64,000 nt of DNA, taken from assembly GCF_016920785.2 (NCBI RefSeq), contig NW_024609846.1:87756570-87820569 (forward strand), given 5' to 3'. Origin of the DNA: Ixodes scapularis (lineage: Eukaryota; Arthropoda; Arachnida; Ixodida; Ixodidae). The notes under the pieces are model-generated. The model was not told the DNA's origin, did not search any database, and saw only the letters and a list, made by a program, of their open reading frames with translations. Below are positions 35,130-45,060 of this stretch, piece after piece (within the stretch, counting starts at the first letter, position 1; the number at the start of each line of letters is the position of its first letter). The translations under genes and the position numbers were made by a program.

Positions 35130-35357
35130 TCTATTAGCGGCAAGGTGTTTTAGTGGCACCCGTCTATGTTTTCCTCTCGTGACGTAATTGCCTTGGGAAC
35201 AACAAGTTGGATGGTTATAATGCAGTTAAATGCAAAGGTGCAAGCGAGCTGGACAAGAATGACGAAAGTAATCCCTGGAGAAGGGGAACAAGAGGGACAA
35301 AGGACAAACATAAATCTCCAAACACAGCTAGGTGACTGGTGAGCGACCGAAAAAATC

Positions 35358-35430
35358 CGCCTGGTCCGGGTATCGAACCCGGGACCTCTCCATTACAAGT
35401 GGAGCGCTCTACCAACTGAGCTAACCAGGG
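35358..35430 (-). tRNA. tRNA-like gene, anticodon UGU, minus-strand copy
   Basis: Same 73 bases as the plus copies in reverse orientation, followed on its own strand by ga and a T6 run. The spacing to the next (partial) unit on the minus strand is also consistent with 302 bases. Confidence 0.6.
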
Positions 35431-35670
35431 GTTAGACGTCAGTAGAGCAAACGGGTTTTATCAGCCGCCACCAGTCGAACACCAACAAGGGTGAGGCTTG
35501 CAATTTAAGGTTATAATTATAATGCAGTTAAATGCAAAGGTGCAAGCGAGCTGGACAAGAATGACGAAAGTAATCCCTGGAGAAGGGGAACAAGAGGGAC
35601 AAAGGACAAACATAAATCTCCAAACACAGCTAGGTGACTGGTGAGCGACCGAAACTCCACTTGTAATGAA

Positions 35671-35718
35671 GCTCCACTTGTAATGGAGAGGTCCCGGGTT
35701 CGATACCCGGACCAGGCG
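35671..35718 (+). tRNA. Half tRNA-like gene at the inversion point
   Basis: Starts at the anticodon stem and keeps the variable loop, T arm with B box, 3' acceptor strand and T6 run. D arm and A box are missing, so it should not be transcribed by Pol III from its own promoter. A second partial anticodon arm (ctccacttgtaatgaag) sits directly before it at 35655-35671. Confidence 0.6.
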
Positions 35719-35947
35719 GATTTTTTCGGTCGCTCACCAGTCACCTAGCTGTGTTTGGAGATTTATGTTTGTCCTTTGTCCCTCTTGTTCCCCTTCTCCA
35801 GGGATTACTTTCGTCATTCTTGTCCAGCTCGCTTGCACCTTTGCATTTAACTGCATTATAATTATAACCTTAAATTGCAAGCCTCACCCTTGTTGGTGTT
35901 CGACTGGTGGTGGCTGATAAAACCCGTTTGCTCTACTGACGTCTAAC

Positions 35948-36020
35948 CCCTGGTTAGCTCAGTTGGTAGAGCGCTCCACTTGTAATGGAGAGGTCCCGGG
36001 TTCGATACCCGGACCAGGCG
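35948..36020 (+). tRNA. tRNA-like gene, anticodon UGU (Thr), unit 1
   Basis: 73-base cloverleaf. Acceptor ccctggt pairs with accaggc at six of seven positions, with a C-C mismatch at the first pair. D arm gctcagttggtagagc, anticodon stem ctcca/tggag, loop cttgtaa (UGU), T arm ccggg/cccgg with loop ttcgata. A box tagctcagttgg and B box ggttcgatacc are good, and T6 follows two bases after the discriminator G. By anticodon this is Thr, but the body and G discriminator resemble arthropod tRNA-Lys. The acceptor mismatch argues for a tRNA-derived repeat rather than a working tRNA. Confidence 0.6.
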
Positions 36021-36249
36021 GATTTTTTCGGTCGCTCACCAGTCACCTAGCTGTGTTTGGAGATTTATGTTTGTCCTTTGTCCCTCTTGTTCCCCTTCTC
36101 CAGGGATTACTTTCGTCATTCTTGTCCAGCTCGCTTGCACCTTTGCATTTAACTGCATTATAATTATAACCTTAAATTGCAAGCCTCACCCTTGTTGGTG
36201 TTCGACTGGTGGCGGCTGATAAAACCCGTTTGCTCTACTGACGTCTAAC

Positions 36250-36322
36250 CCCTGGTTAGCTCAGTTGGTAGAGCGCTCCACTTGTAATGGAGAGGTCCCG
36301 GGTTCGATACCCGGACCAGGCG
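36250..36322 (+). tRNA. tRNA-like gene, unit 2
   Basis: Identical to unit 1 in the tRNA part. The trailing sequence is gagttttt instead of gatttttt, leaving a T5 run. Confidence 0.6.
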
Positions 36323-36551
36323 GAGTTTTTCGGTCGCTCACCAGTCACCTAGCTGTGTTTGGAGATTTATGTTTGTCCTTTGTCCCTCTTGTTCCCCTTC
36401 TCCAGGGATTACTTTCGTCATTCTTGTCCAGCTCGCTTGCACCTTTGCATTTAACTGCATAATAATTATAACCTTAAATTGCAAGCCTCACCCTTGTTGG
36501 TGTTCGACTGGTGGCGGCTGATAAAACCCGTTTGCTCTACTGACGTCTAAC

Positions 36552-36624
36552 CCCTGGTTAGCTCAGTTGGTAGAGCGCTCCACTTGTAATGGAGAGGTCC
36601 CGGGTTCGGTACCCGGACCAGGCA
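36552..36624 (+). tRNA. tRNA-like gene, unit 3 (variant T loop)
   Basis: Two changes: the T loop reads ttcggta, replacing the nearly universal A58, and the 3' flank reads ggcaga. The A58 change also hits the B box, so this unit is the least likely to be transcribed or modified normally. Confidence 0.55.
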
Positions 36625-36853
36625 GATTTTTTCGGTCGCTCACCAGTCACCTAGCTGTGTTTGGAGATTTATGTTTGTCCTTTGTCCCTTTTGTTCCCCT
36701 TCTCCAGGGATTACTTTCGTCATTCTTGTCCAGCTCGCTTGCACCTTTGCATTTAACTGCATTATAACTATAACCTTAAATTGCAAGCCTCACCCTTGTT
36801 GGTGTTCGACTGGTGGCGGCTGATAAAACCCGTTTGCTCTACTGACGTCTAAC

Positions 36854-36926
36854 CCCTGGTTAGCTCAGTTGGTAGAGCGCTCCACTTGTAATGGAGAGGT
36901 CCCGGGTTCGATACCCGGACCAGGCG
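36854..36926 (+). tRNA. tRNA-like gene, unit 4
   Basis: Same as unit 1 in the tRNA part; one spacer change (gagatatatg). Confidence 0.6.
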
Positions 36927-37155
36927 GATTTTTTCGGTCGCTCACCAGTCACCTAGCTGTGTTTGGAGATATATGTTTGTCCTTTGTCCCTCTTGTTCCC
37001 CTTCTCCAGGGATTACTTTCGTCATTCTTGTCCAGCTCGCTTGCACCTTTGCATTTAACTGCATTATAATTATAACCTTAAATTGCAAGCCTCACCCTTG
37101 TTGGTGTTCGACTGGTGGCGGCTGATAAAACCCGTTTGCTCTACTGACGTCTAAC

Positions 37156-37228
37156 CCCTGGTTAGCTCAGTTGGTAGAGCGCTCCACTTGTAATGGAGAG
37201 GTCCCGGGTTCGATACCCGGACCAGGCG
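37156..37228 (+). tRNA. tRNA-like gene, unit 5
   Basis: Same as unit 1 in the tRNA part and spacer. Confidence 0.6.
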
Positions 37229-37457
37229 GATTTTTTCGGTCGCTCACCAGTCACCTAGCTGTGTTTGGAGATTTATGTTTGTCCTTTGTCCCTCTTGTTC
37301 CCCTTCTCCAGGGATTACTTTCGTCATTCTTGTCCAGCTCGCTTGCACCTTTGCATTTAACTGCATTATAATTATAACCTTAAATTGCAAGCCTCACCCT
37401 TGTTGGTGTTCGACTGGTGGCGGCTGATAAAACCCGTTTGCTCTACTGACGTCTAAC

Positions 37458-37530
37458 CCCTGGTTAGCTCAGTTGGTAGAGCGCTCCACTTGTAATGGAG
37501 AGGTCCCGGGTTCGATACCCGGACCAGGCG
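37458..37530 (+). tRNA. tRNA-like gene, unit 6
   Basis: Same as unit 1 in the tRNA part and spacer. Confidence 0.6.
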
Positions 37531-37759
37531 GATTTTTTCGGTCGCTCACCAGTCACCTAGCTGTGTTTGGAGATTTATGTTTGTCCTTTGTCCCTCTTGT
37601 TCCCCTTCTCCAGGGATTACTTTCGTCATTCTTGTCCAGCTCGCTTGCACCTTTGCATTTAACTGCATTATAATTATAACCTTAAATTGCAAGCCTCACC
37701 CTTGTTGGTGTTCGACTGGTGGCGGCTGATAAAACCCGTTTGCTCTACTGACGTCTAAC

Positions 37760-37832
37760 CCCTGGTTAGCTCAGTTGGTAGAGCGCTCCACTTGTAATGG
37801 AGAGGTCCCGGGTTCGATACCCGGACCAGGCG
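37760..37832 (+). tRNA. tRNA-like gene, unit 7, in the truncated last unit
   Basis: tRNA part complete and identical to unit 1; its spacer is cut at 37928 by the target duplication. Confidence 0.6.
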
Positions 37833-38170
37833 GATTTTTTCGGTCGCTCACCAGTCACCTAGCTGTGTTTGGAGATTTATGTTTGTCCTTTGTCCCTCTT
37901 GTTCCCCTTCTCCAGGGATTACTTTCGTCAAGTTGGATGGTGCTTGTAATTACCATGCTGGAAGCTTGAAATCATTGCGCTCTGACACCAACACTGCCAA
38001 CACCGTCAAAATCGAAGTTCTTAAGTTACTGCTATTTCTGTCGATGGGAAAACCTTTGCTGACGTGATTATCAGCATTCGGCAAATCGTGGAAGGCCGAC
38101 TACAGCGACGCATTCGATCGTGCACGTCGCCGATACAGCCGGACTACCATTCGATCCAGCGAGCGCGAGG

Positions 38171-38435
38171 GGGATCGGTGGCCGAGTGGACTCTGGCGCA
38201 CACCAGCTCGGAGCACGTGGAGCGAAAGCTCGCGCTGCTCAATCCTCACCCTGCCGTTTCGATCTGAAAGAGCATCGTACCCGCGTGCGGTCGTGTATCA
38301 CTACTACGTCATGCACGTTAAAGACCCCAGGCTAACAATTGTACTGCACTGGCTAAATTTCTGATCTACAGCTGGGAGACAAGTCACGCGTTGAGGCAGA
38401 CCAAGTTCTAAGCTGTATAAACGTGCACACGCCCC
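38171..38435 (+). repeat. tRNA-derived SINE, Ruka-like, copy 2
   Basis: Best preserved copy. gggatcggtggccgagtgg at the head is tRNA-like (A box). It continues with accagctcggagcacgtgg, gagcatcgtacccgcgtgcgg, cacgttaaagaccccaggc, tgtactgcactggctaaatt and ctgtataaacgtgcacac, in the same order as copy 1. Confidence 0.65.
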
Positions 38436-38439
38436 AATA

Positions 38440-40530
38440 TTTCTTTTTGTCAGCCAGCGCGCGCTCGAGAGCTGACGGCGGGACACATCACTCCCGCGTA
38501 ACACACACACACACAAAAAAAAAAGAAAACCGTCATAGGGCGCTGTTTTTGAGACGATTATGGCAGTATTATGTTCCCTCGCCGCGAACAAACAAACAAG
38601 CAACATGTTTCGGCTACTCTTATTTGCTATTATCATCTATACAAAAGCATACACATTTTGCAATAACAGCGTTTGTAATGTCAACGACATGTCGCGCTTT
38701 CATTGGTCACATCTCATCCTGGTGTCCGAAACAATCGTGCACGCTGCTCGTTTTCTTTTATATTTTTTTCTGCAACTGTCTTTACGTAAAGAAGAAAAAA
38801 AAAAAAAACTGAAGCGTGTTTTATAGGTTATAGACGTAAAGGAATGATTCCAAGTGGTATTTCCTGAAAGTTCAAAATATGTTGCATTGCCCCTGTAAAG
38901 AACATTGCTATAGTCACGGACAGAGTAAGAAGGGCAGGGAAGTCTTTTAGTTGTTTCGCCGGTAGCTCAAACCTTCGATAACACTTGGGCGTCTCGTAAG
39001 CGAAAACTAATACATTTGAAATATACCAGATTCTAATTTCAGTGTATTTGAAGTACACTTCATAATTGTAAGTAGACAAAAAAAAAAATAGACCGAAAAT
39101 ACACACTTCTTTTTTTTTTACTTAGTACAAAAATATATTTCTAAAAATATTTTAAAAATACCTTTATGTAAACTACATTTGAAGTTCCCTTCATGCGTTT
39201 TGAAATATGTAAATACTAAATTAGTAGGCACAAAATACCTTTCACATAGATTTCTTAAAATATTTATTTATTTCATGCAAAATATACTACAACCCTAATA
39301 AAGATGCAGTGATGAAAAATATGTGCAGTATACTCTTAAAATACCTGGAAATCCTAAATACTGTCGTGTTATACTCTGGGTACCTTTTGGCTGCAATACT
39401 TTGGTAGTTTGACTTAAACTACCAAAGTATTAAAAAGCTCGCCTATCAGAAGTTCACTTCAAGCAGATGTGGAGTACACTGAAGTGCCTAAATACAACAT
39501 TTGATTCGTTTGTCAATTGAGTTGTACAGCATCGCACTGATAAATTAGCCTAGTTTATGTTATTGTTTCCTTTTTTTCTATCAAGAACACACCTGATGAG
39601 TTTCTTGCACACCAATCACAAACGGGGTTCGGGAACTACAACCACAACACTTGCTGATGCTGGAAAGCTTCAGCAAGTGCTGTGAGCAGACATGTTTGGC
39701 GTGGTTGTGTTAGCACAATGTTAGTTCACTGAATGTGCATAGTCACCATTGTACGTGATGTGAGTGACTAATATGACCATATTAAATAGTCAACTAGTAA
39801 TGAAAAAAAAATAACTATTTTAAAGTGAATAAACTGCCTTGACTCGCTTAGTTCTGAGTGGCGCTATGCAGAGAAGCAATACCATTTCTTCCAGCGGACG
39901 TTTTTTGTGAGTATTGTTTTAGCGACTGCGCCGAATTATTATTAGTTCTACCACTGCTTTTCTAAAAGTAAGAGATATCGTCCACGAACTTCAAAACACT
40001 GTTTCCCTTTTGAAAGATTCCCGAGGAGAAGATCAAGTACTTGGAACCTTTATATGTGCAGAGCTGGTCACCGGTCAAATGATTACCTTCAATATGTAGG
40101 CTATATAAAGCACTAGAGCAGTCAACGGGACTGTGATTCAGGTGTTCAGTGCGTTTATTGTGTTTGTGTTCGTTTCTAATATGTAATTGTGGGATGTATT
40201 TAGATGTGCCTTCAAATACCACAGGGACCTCATTTACTAACAAAATTCAAAATAAAAAAAATTGTAGTTGGTTTTTAATACGCAAATGGCATCTTAAGGG
40301 GGAAGGAATTTTATTTTTGGTATATATAACATATTTTCTGACTAATATTTACGATATATTTTGAATGCTTTACGCACGTATTTCGAATGCGGACAAAATA
40401 ATACAGAATGAATACAAGATGTATATTCCTATTCAATACATTTCAACTTCGTTTCAAGTACGGCCTCTTTTTGCTAAGGGGGAGGTGGGGCATCCGAAAG
40501 AGACGCCCGGCCGTTCTCATCCTTTCAATG
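38440..40530. other. Unannotated AT-rich stretch with a short hairpin
   Basis: No recognised element. An exact 15-bp inverted repeat with a 5-base loop lies at 39396-39430. A 93-codon minus-strand ORF at 39962-40243 (with HIEGNHLTGDQLCTYKGSKY) looks protein-like in composition but I do not recognise it. Confidence 0.4.
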
Positions 40531-40533
40531 CCA

Positions 40534-40838
40534 ATGTGGGCAGGAACTGCGGGAGAGAAGGAGACGAAAGCAAGCGGGGACGTCAGAACTCCGAACTCTG
40601 GTTGGAATGATTAGTCTGTAGAGGAAAAGCTAGTTTCCTTCGTCTCTACTCGTTCGGCGAACGGATGCGAACGCGGAACGCTGGGCGCCGGCGTTTCTCA
40701 GTCGAGCGCGTTCGAAGTGTGAGTAGAGAAAAAGGAAGCTGGCTTTGCTTTGAAGGACTAATCATTCCAATCGGAGCTCGGTGTCCTGACGTCTCCGCGA
40801 GAACTCGTCTCCAGCTCTCCCGCAGTTTCTGCCCACAT
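40534..40838. mobile_element. MITE family C, long complete copy
   Basis: 305-bp foldback. Left atgtgggcaggaactgcggg, right cccgcagtttctgcccacat. Inner arms contain ggggacgtcagaactccgaa and atcggagctcggtgtcctgac. Arms are about 110 bp. Confidence 0.8.
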
Positions 40839-41446
40839 AGCTCTGACATCATACCAGGCGATCTTCCGTGGGAATCACGAAGCTCAGGGAATAGTTGCTC
40901 GTGCTCCCGACTTCGGAAATGTAGTACCTTCGTGGATTTCTCCTTTGTGTTCGTCTTTGAAAACCCGCGGAGAATTATTTTGTTGGTCGAACAGATGGAC
41001 ACCATCGATAAAACTCCTCTGTTCTCACAAATATTATTCGGTCACTCAGCCATATTGCGTAGGGTGGCCTCCCATGCCGTTGCTTGACTGATGGCGATCT
41101 CGAGTGTCGTCGGTTATTTTGAGAATACCGAAATAATTTATGCGTACTGATCTCTCTACATGGTTCTTTTATGCATTGTATAACGAACTCCGTTATCGGA
41201 GTTCGGTATAACGCATATATAGTTATAACGCAGTTATCTCTGAAGCATATAAATATGTGTGCGTGCATTAATTTTCCATTACCTTGTTATATAAATATAC
41301 GGATCGCAATTGGTCAGTGAGTGTATGACGAAGAATTCATATGTGTCAGCATTTCCTTTTTTTTCTATGGCACGCTTTTACGTTTTCTGGAGCGGTCGAC
41401 ATGCATATCTCTCCAGAGGGCTCTGTCGGCCATATATGTCAGCGCA

Positions 41447-41676
41447 TCGTGGCTCAAAGAACAGGAAGCGAAAGCTTAGGGTACTGAATCCAGGGATCTC
41501 CGGTTCGCTTCCCGCCCCTGCTGCTTTTCATCTGGAAAAGCATCGCACCCGCGTCCTCTCGTGTTTCACTACCGACTGGTGAGTATTAAAGATCCCTGGT
41601 TAGTGCTCGAACTGTACTGGCTAAATTTTTTATATGCAACGTAGACAGGGGAGACTAACTTCCCGCGGTTGAATGA
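41447..41676 (+). repeat. tRNA-derived SINE, Ruka-like, diverged copy 3
   Basis: Keeps aagcgaaagctta, gatctccggttcgcttcccgcc (B-box-like), gaaaagcatcgcacccgcgt, attaaagatccctgg and ctgtactggctaaattttt in the family order. Confidence 0.55.
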
Positions 41677-41679
41677 GTG

Positions 41680-43838
41680 ATTACTAACATAAATATTACC
41701 AAAGTGGGTTTTTTTTCTTTATGAGTATGTATATCTTATATGACCATTTTTTGTTAACTATTAAGTATACGTATAAATAGACAGACGCAGAGCATATATG
41801 TGTCCCATCTAGAGTCACGTCTTCATAAAGGACGATACCAACAAATATTTTCAAGATAGCACAGCTCTTTGATTCGAAATGTTGGCTTTGTCTTAAAACT
41901 TAGGAAATTGGAAGCCCGAGAAGGCCAAGGTATAACTAACCAGTTATCATTTAATTAGTGTGTATCTTGGTCCTAAATCACCAAACGAGCGCCAGAGCTA
42001 GCTAGCCTAGTCGTTAGCATGCCACCTAGCGTCTTTGGGCCTCAGCTCCCGAGTGAATACAATAATTAGGCTTCACTGGTCGCTGTTAGTGACCTCTCAT
42101 CTTTAGTCCTTTATCGCAAAAAAAGTGCCAGAGTAGTGCTTTCTTGTCAGGTTGCTTGGTTGTCATCTGGAATCTTTAGGCCTTACTAACCGAACAAATG
42201 TTGGAATTGAATAGTTGTTTGGTTGTGAACTGACTTTTTTACTTGTGTGTGCCACGTTGGCATTCACGTGGCGAATCAGAGAAAAGCCAGACATTGGCAT
42301 TCCTTCGACTAGTTAGGTAGAAGGCAAACTACCGGGACTCTAATTAGAACCCCAGAGAAAAAGAACCTGTCAGGTCTAAGTTAGGCCTTTATCCAGCAAA
42401 ACATGGGTCAAGTTACGTTGTTCTTTGACTTGATGCCTTGGTTGCAGTGGAGCAGTTCTTTTGAGATTTATGAAACGTTTGTCAATTTTTGAGCGCATTA
42501 TTATCCACCCACTTTCACGGACAACAGGGGGAAGTAAAAACGTCTTGAGAAAGATTATAGTAATTAAAGAAATTCAAGAGTTCAGACTGATTTGGCGTGT
42601 AAGAGAAAGTTTTAGATCAAGTAACACTGGGAAGGAAGACGACCTGAATGGGTGAAACGGGTGCTCTAAATTGAACACACGGCGAAAACGTAAGCGATCT
42701 CGACAACTTTATCGCCGAGTGTCTGACTTATAGCCCTTGAATCGTGCTACAGGAAGCTGAAGAACACAAATAAAAGGTTTAGCAGGAACAGTCGTTTTAA
42801 TCGTACGAACACACTCATTCAAATGACGTTTATCATTAATAGAACTTGGTCCAGAAACACGATATGAAAATACGTCTTTACGGCTATATCACACGCCAAT
42901 GTGGCATACCCACGCATTATGACATCTTTTAGCGTCCCTGAGATTCCTGAAGATCCTCGGGGTTGTCACATTGCCAGCAGCTAACCATATTGGCGACAGC
43001 TCGCCGGTTGCAAAACTGCCTACCCACACGTGGATGACTTAACAGTAGAAACATCACAGATTTCACTCGTCAGTCCTCTCATTCGGCAAGCCCTAAACAC
43101 GAACAGTCAGTGCTCAAAGCAAGACATTGCCAGCTGGCTCACATTTCGGTTTCATCCTTTATCACGAAATTGAACAGACGCAAAGGGACGCGGGTTGTTT
43201 TTGTTGTGTACCGCTAACCACTATTTTGATTTCAAGGCCTTTACGTAGCTGCTTCATCTCGCTCTACGTGCTCTGTATCGCAACGAGCGCGTGATCGGAA
43301 TAAAATCCTCTCGGAGCATGATATCTGCCTCTGAGCAAAAGCTCTAGGACGCCGTTCTACCCTGTAAATCCTGTTTTCCATTCTGACTCTCCTTCATGGT
43401 TTTGCCAGTTTGCCTCGATTCGCGCTAGATGCCGGTATAAAGCGTTTACCCTCCCAAAATGTAATAAAGCTTGATTAAAAAAAAAAAGAATTACAGTGAA
43501 TCAGCCGACCTATGGGAGCACAATTACATTAAATGAAAATTGCATATTCATTATCGGTCATTGTAGACTAACACGCGTCCTCGGTTTCCTGTCAACGATG
43601 GTGACAGAAACTCCACGCTCGCACGGTAAACCTCAGTTGAGAAGGTAAACTTGTTTACAAAACAACAAGAACACTAACTAAGAGTTCCCGAGCAGTCTTA
43701 TCGGCACCGAGGCCAAGTACGCACCTTGAAGAATCACTCGGAACAGTACTACGAATCGGGAAGCATAAACGCTATCCGACCAACAGTCGTCGATGGGGAG
43801 TGGTCTCAGCTGCTGTCAGGGGACAAGCTCACCAGAAC
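41680..43838. other. Unannotated stretch downstream of the secreted-protein gene
   Basis: No element recognised. aataaa followed by an A-run at about 43462-43490 could be a retroposed 3' end. A splice-donor-like sequence for the minus strand (AAG|GTGCGTA) lies at about 43720-43726. Confidence 0.4.
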
Positions 43839-44444
43839 TCAGCTAGGAAACGACCTTCCGGAGTTCCTAGAAGGCGGAAAAAGTCGCTGCGCGGTCGGTG
43901 CCGAGGCAGACGCACGAAGCACCCTGTTCACTCCAATGGGCCCGACGTCCAGGTTGAGCCTGTTCAGAGGCAGGCCCACAAACCCTCCGGGCCTGGACAC
44001 ACCGCCCGGTCCGGCGAAGTCGTCGAGAGCGTTCCGGTAGTTCCCTTCGTCTTCGGCGTCGTCCTTGAGCTCACGAGGTGGCTCAGAAGGCCGTGTCCTG
44101 GGCACGTAGCGGTCCGGGTAAATGCTGGGTTCCGGCTCCGGCGTCGGCAGCGCGTTGGTGTCTCCGCCTCCCGCGCCGAACCCTTGCCAGAAGAAGACGT
44201 GCGAGGACCCCGGCGGGCCAAGGCGCCATCCGTAGCGGCTTTGGATGCGTCCTTCACTGTCGCCCCACTGCTGGTAGAACGCGTTGCCGGTGTCGTAGTT
44301 GAGTCGGAACCTAGAGCCAGGAGGGATGGGTCCGGCCCACAGGTTCCGTGTTGGCTGAGACTGACAGCAAACGAAGAGGAGCAAAGGCAGCAGCAGCGCG
44401 GACAGGAGCAGGGCTGGGCACCTTGGCAGTGTGACGGTGTCCAT
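43839..44444 (-). CDS. Secreted cuticle-protein-like protein (possible RR-type)
   Basis: Single open frame of 201 codons and stop, starting at the ATG at 44444. This start is chosen because a clean signal peptide follows (MDTVTLPRCPALLLSALLLP and a further LLLFVCC, cleavage probably after CQSQ). An in-frame ATG 29 codons upstream (44531) would bury it. After cleavage comes FRLNYDTGNAFYQQWGDSEG and then SRYGWRLGPPGSSHVFFWQG. YDTGN-FY-Q-GD-G-SYGY is the flavour of the chitin-binding RR motif in arachnid cuticle proteins, here quite diverged. The rest is Pro/Gly/Asp-rich and looks disordered. GC-rich and CpG-rich, unlike its surroundings. It may be one exon of a longer gene. If the match is right, the protein is exported and binds chitin in cuticle. 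Confidence 0.6.
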   Translation of the reverse strand: MDTVTLPRCPALLLSALLLPLLLFVCCQSQPTRNLWAGPIPPGSRFRLNYDTGNAFYQQWGDSEGRIQSRYGWRLGPPGSSHVFFWQGFGAGGGDTNALPTPEPEPSIYPDRYVPRTRPSEPPRELKDDAEDEGNYRNALDDFAGPGGVSRPGGFVGLPLNRLNLDVGPIGVNRVLRASASAPTAQRLFPPSRNSGRSFPS

Positions 44445-45060
44445 CTCTTTACGTTCGGAGAAGCGGCTTTTGCTTGGAGAAGGGCGACGTGAAGATACGG
44501 TGTCGCTGGAACGATGCTCGCCCAGAAACAAGCGGGAAGTCGGCGACGATCCTCGGGCTTTCGGAAGGAGGCGAACGGAGGAGCTTGCTCCGGCGACGGC
44601 GTGATGCGTTCGCGTCGTCGTTCGTATCTGACGTTGAACGAGCGCGTCGCAGCCGCCCCTTTAACCCGTTTCGGAAAGGCGAGAGGAAATGGCGTCGGGG
44701 TGACGCGTCCTCACGGGTCCTCTCCGCTCCTCCTCGGTTGCGTTAGAGAGGGAAACATTGCGGGGCGAACAAGCGGAAGGCCGGCCTCCGTCGGGAACGG
44801 CCAGACGCTGTGACAGATCGCTGACGTAGTACCGCCACGCGCGTATGTTTGACAAGCGGGGTGACAACAGCAGGACCGATTTAACTCGTTAGGATAACTC
44901 TGGGCTCGGACTTTGGGAGAGGGGGATCGGGAGGGAGTAACGGACGTCGGTTCCGCGAATTGTTGCAACACGTTATTCGGCCCGCCCATGTGCGTAAAAT
45001 CCCCGGCTGGACGAATCAGCTCTTGGCGTTCGGTCAAAGGGTACGGCTCCACCCAAGAAT
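44445..45060 (-). promoter_or_regulatory. CpG-rich upstream region of the secreted-protein gene
   Basis: About 600 bp of GC- and CpG-rich sequence directly upstream of the start codon on the minus strand, ending sharply near 45060 where AT-rich DNA resumes. No TATA box close to the start was identified. Regulatory role inferred from position and composition only. Confidence 0.4.

Larger units (their letters stand above)
35216..37928. repeat. Tandem array of 302-bp tRNA-like units with an inverted left end
   Basis: 2713-bp block. From about 35672 rightward it consists of + strand units with a period of exactly 302 bases: tRNA-like gene (73), T-run, then a 229-bp spacer ending gctctactgacgtctaac. 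From 35654 leftward the same sequence runs on the minus strand, with one complete unit gene and partial spacers. The two orientations meet head-to-head at 35655-35672, where an extra piece of anticodon arm is duplicated. The right end stops in mid-unit (gggattactttcgt). Units are nearly identical, so the array is young or homogenised. No protein is encoded; the repeated 66-codon ORFs are a by-product. Confidence 0.95.
35130..38135 (+). repeat. Dispersed repeat E, copy B, split by the tRNA-like array
   Basis: Left piece 35130-35215, right piece 37929-38135. The 13-base sequence caagttggatggt is present at both edges (35203-35215 and 37929-37941) but only once (as caagtatgatggt) in copy A. This makes it a target-site duplication created when the array entered. 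Confidence 0.85.

Noticed and set aside
35963..37969. Seven nearly identical 64-66 codon ORFs starting MVERSTCNGEVPGSIPGP
   Set aside because: They are the tRNA-like gene and spacer read as protein, repeated because the unit is repeated. There is no independent sign of coding, and the minus-strand copies behave the same way.
35215..37969. A CRISPR array or a bacterial tRNA operon
   Set aside because: The repeats are 302 bp and contiguous with no variable spacers, and the flanks are eukaryotic transposon DNA.
41999..42060. tRNA-like wording (agctagcctagtcgttagcatg)
   Set aside because: It has an A-box-like stretch but no B box or complete stems; could be an eroded SINE head.
43800..44492. 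230-codon plus-strand ORF overlapping the cuticle-like gene
   Set aside because: Same length as the minus-strand frame because the DNA is GC-rich with few stops. Only the minus strand has a signal peptide and a coherent motif.
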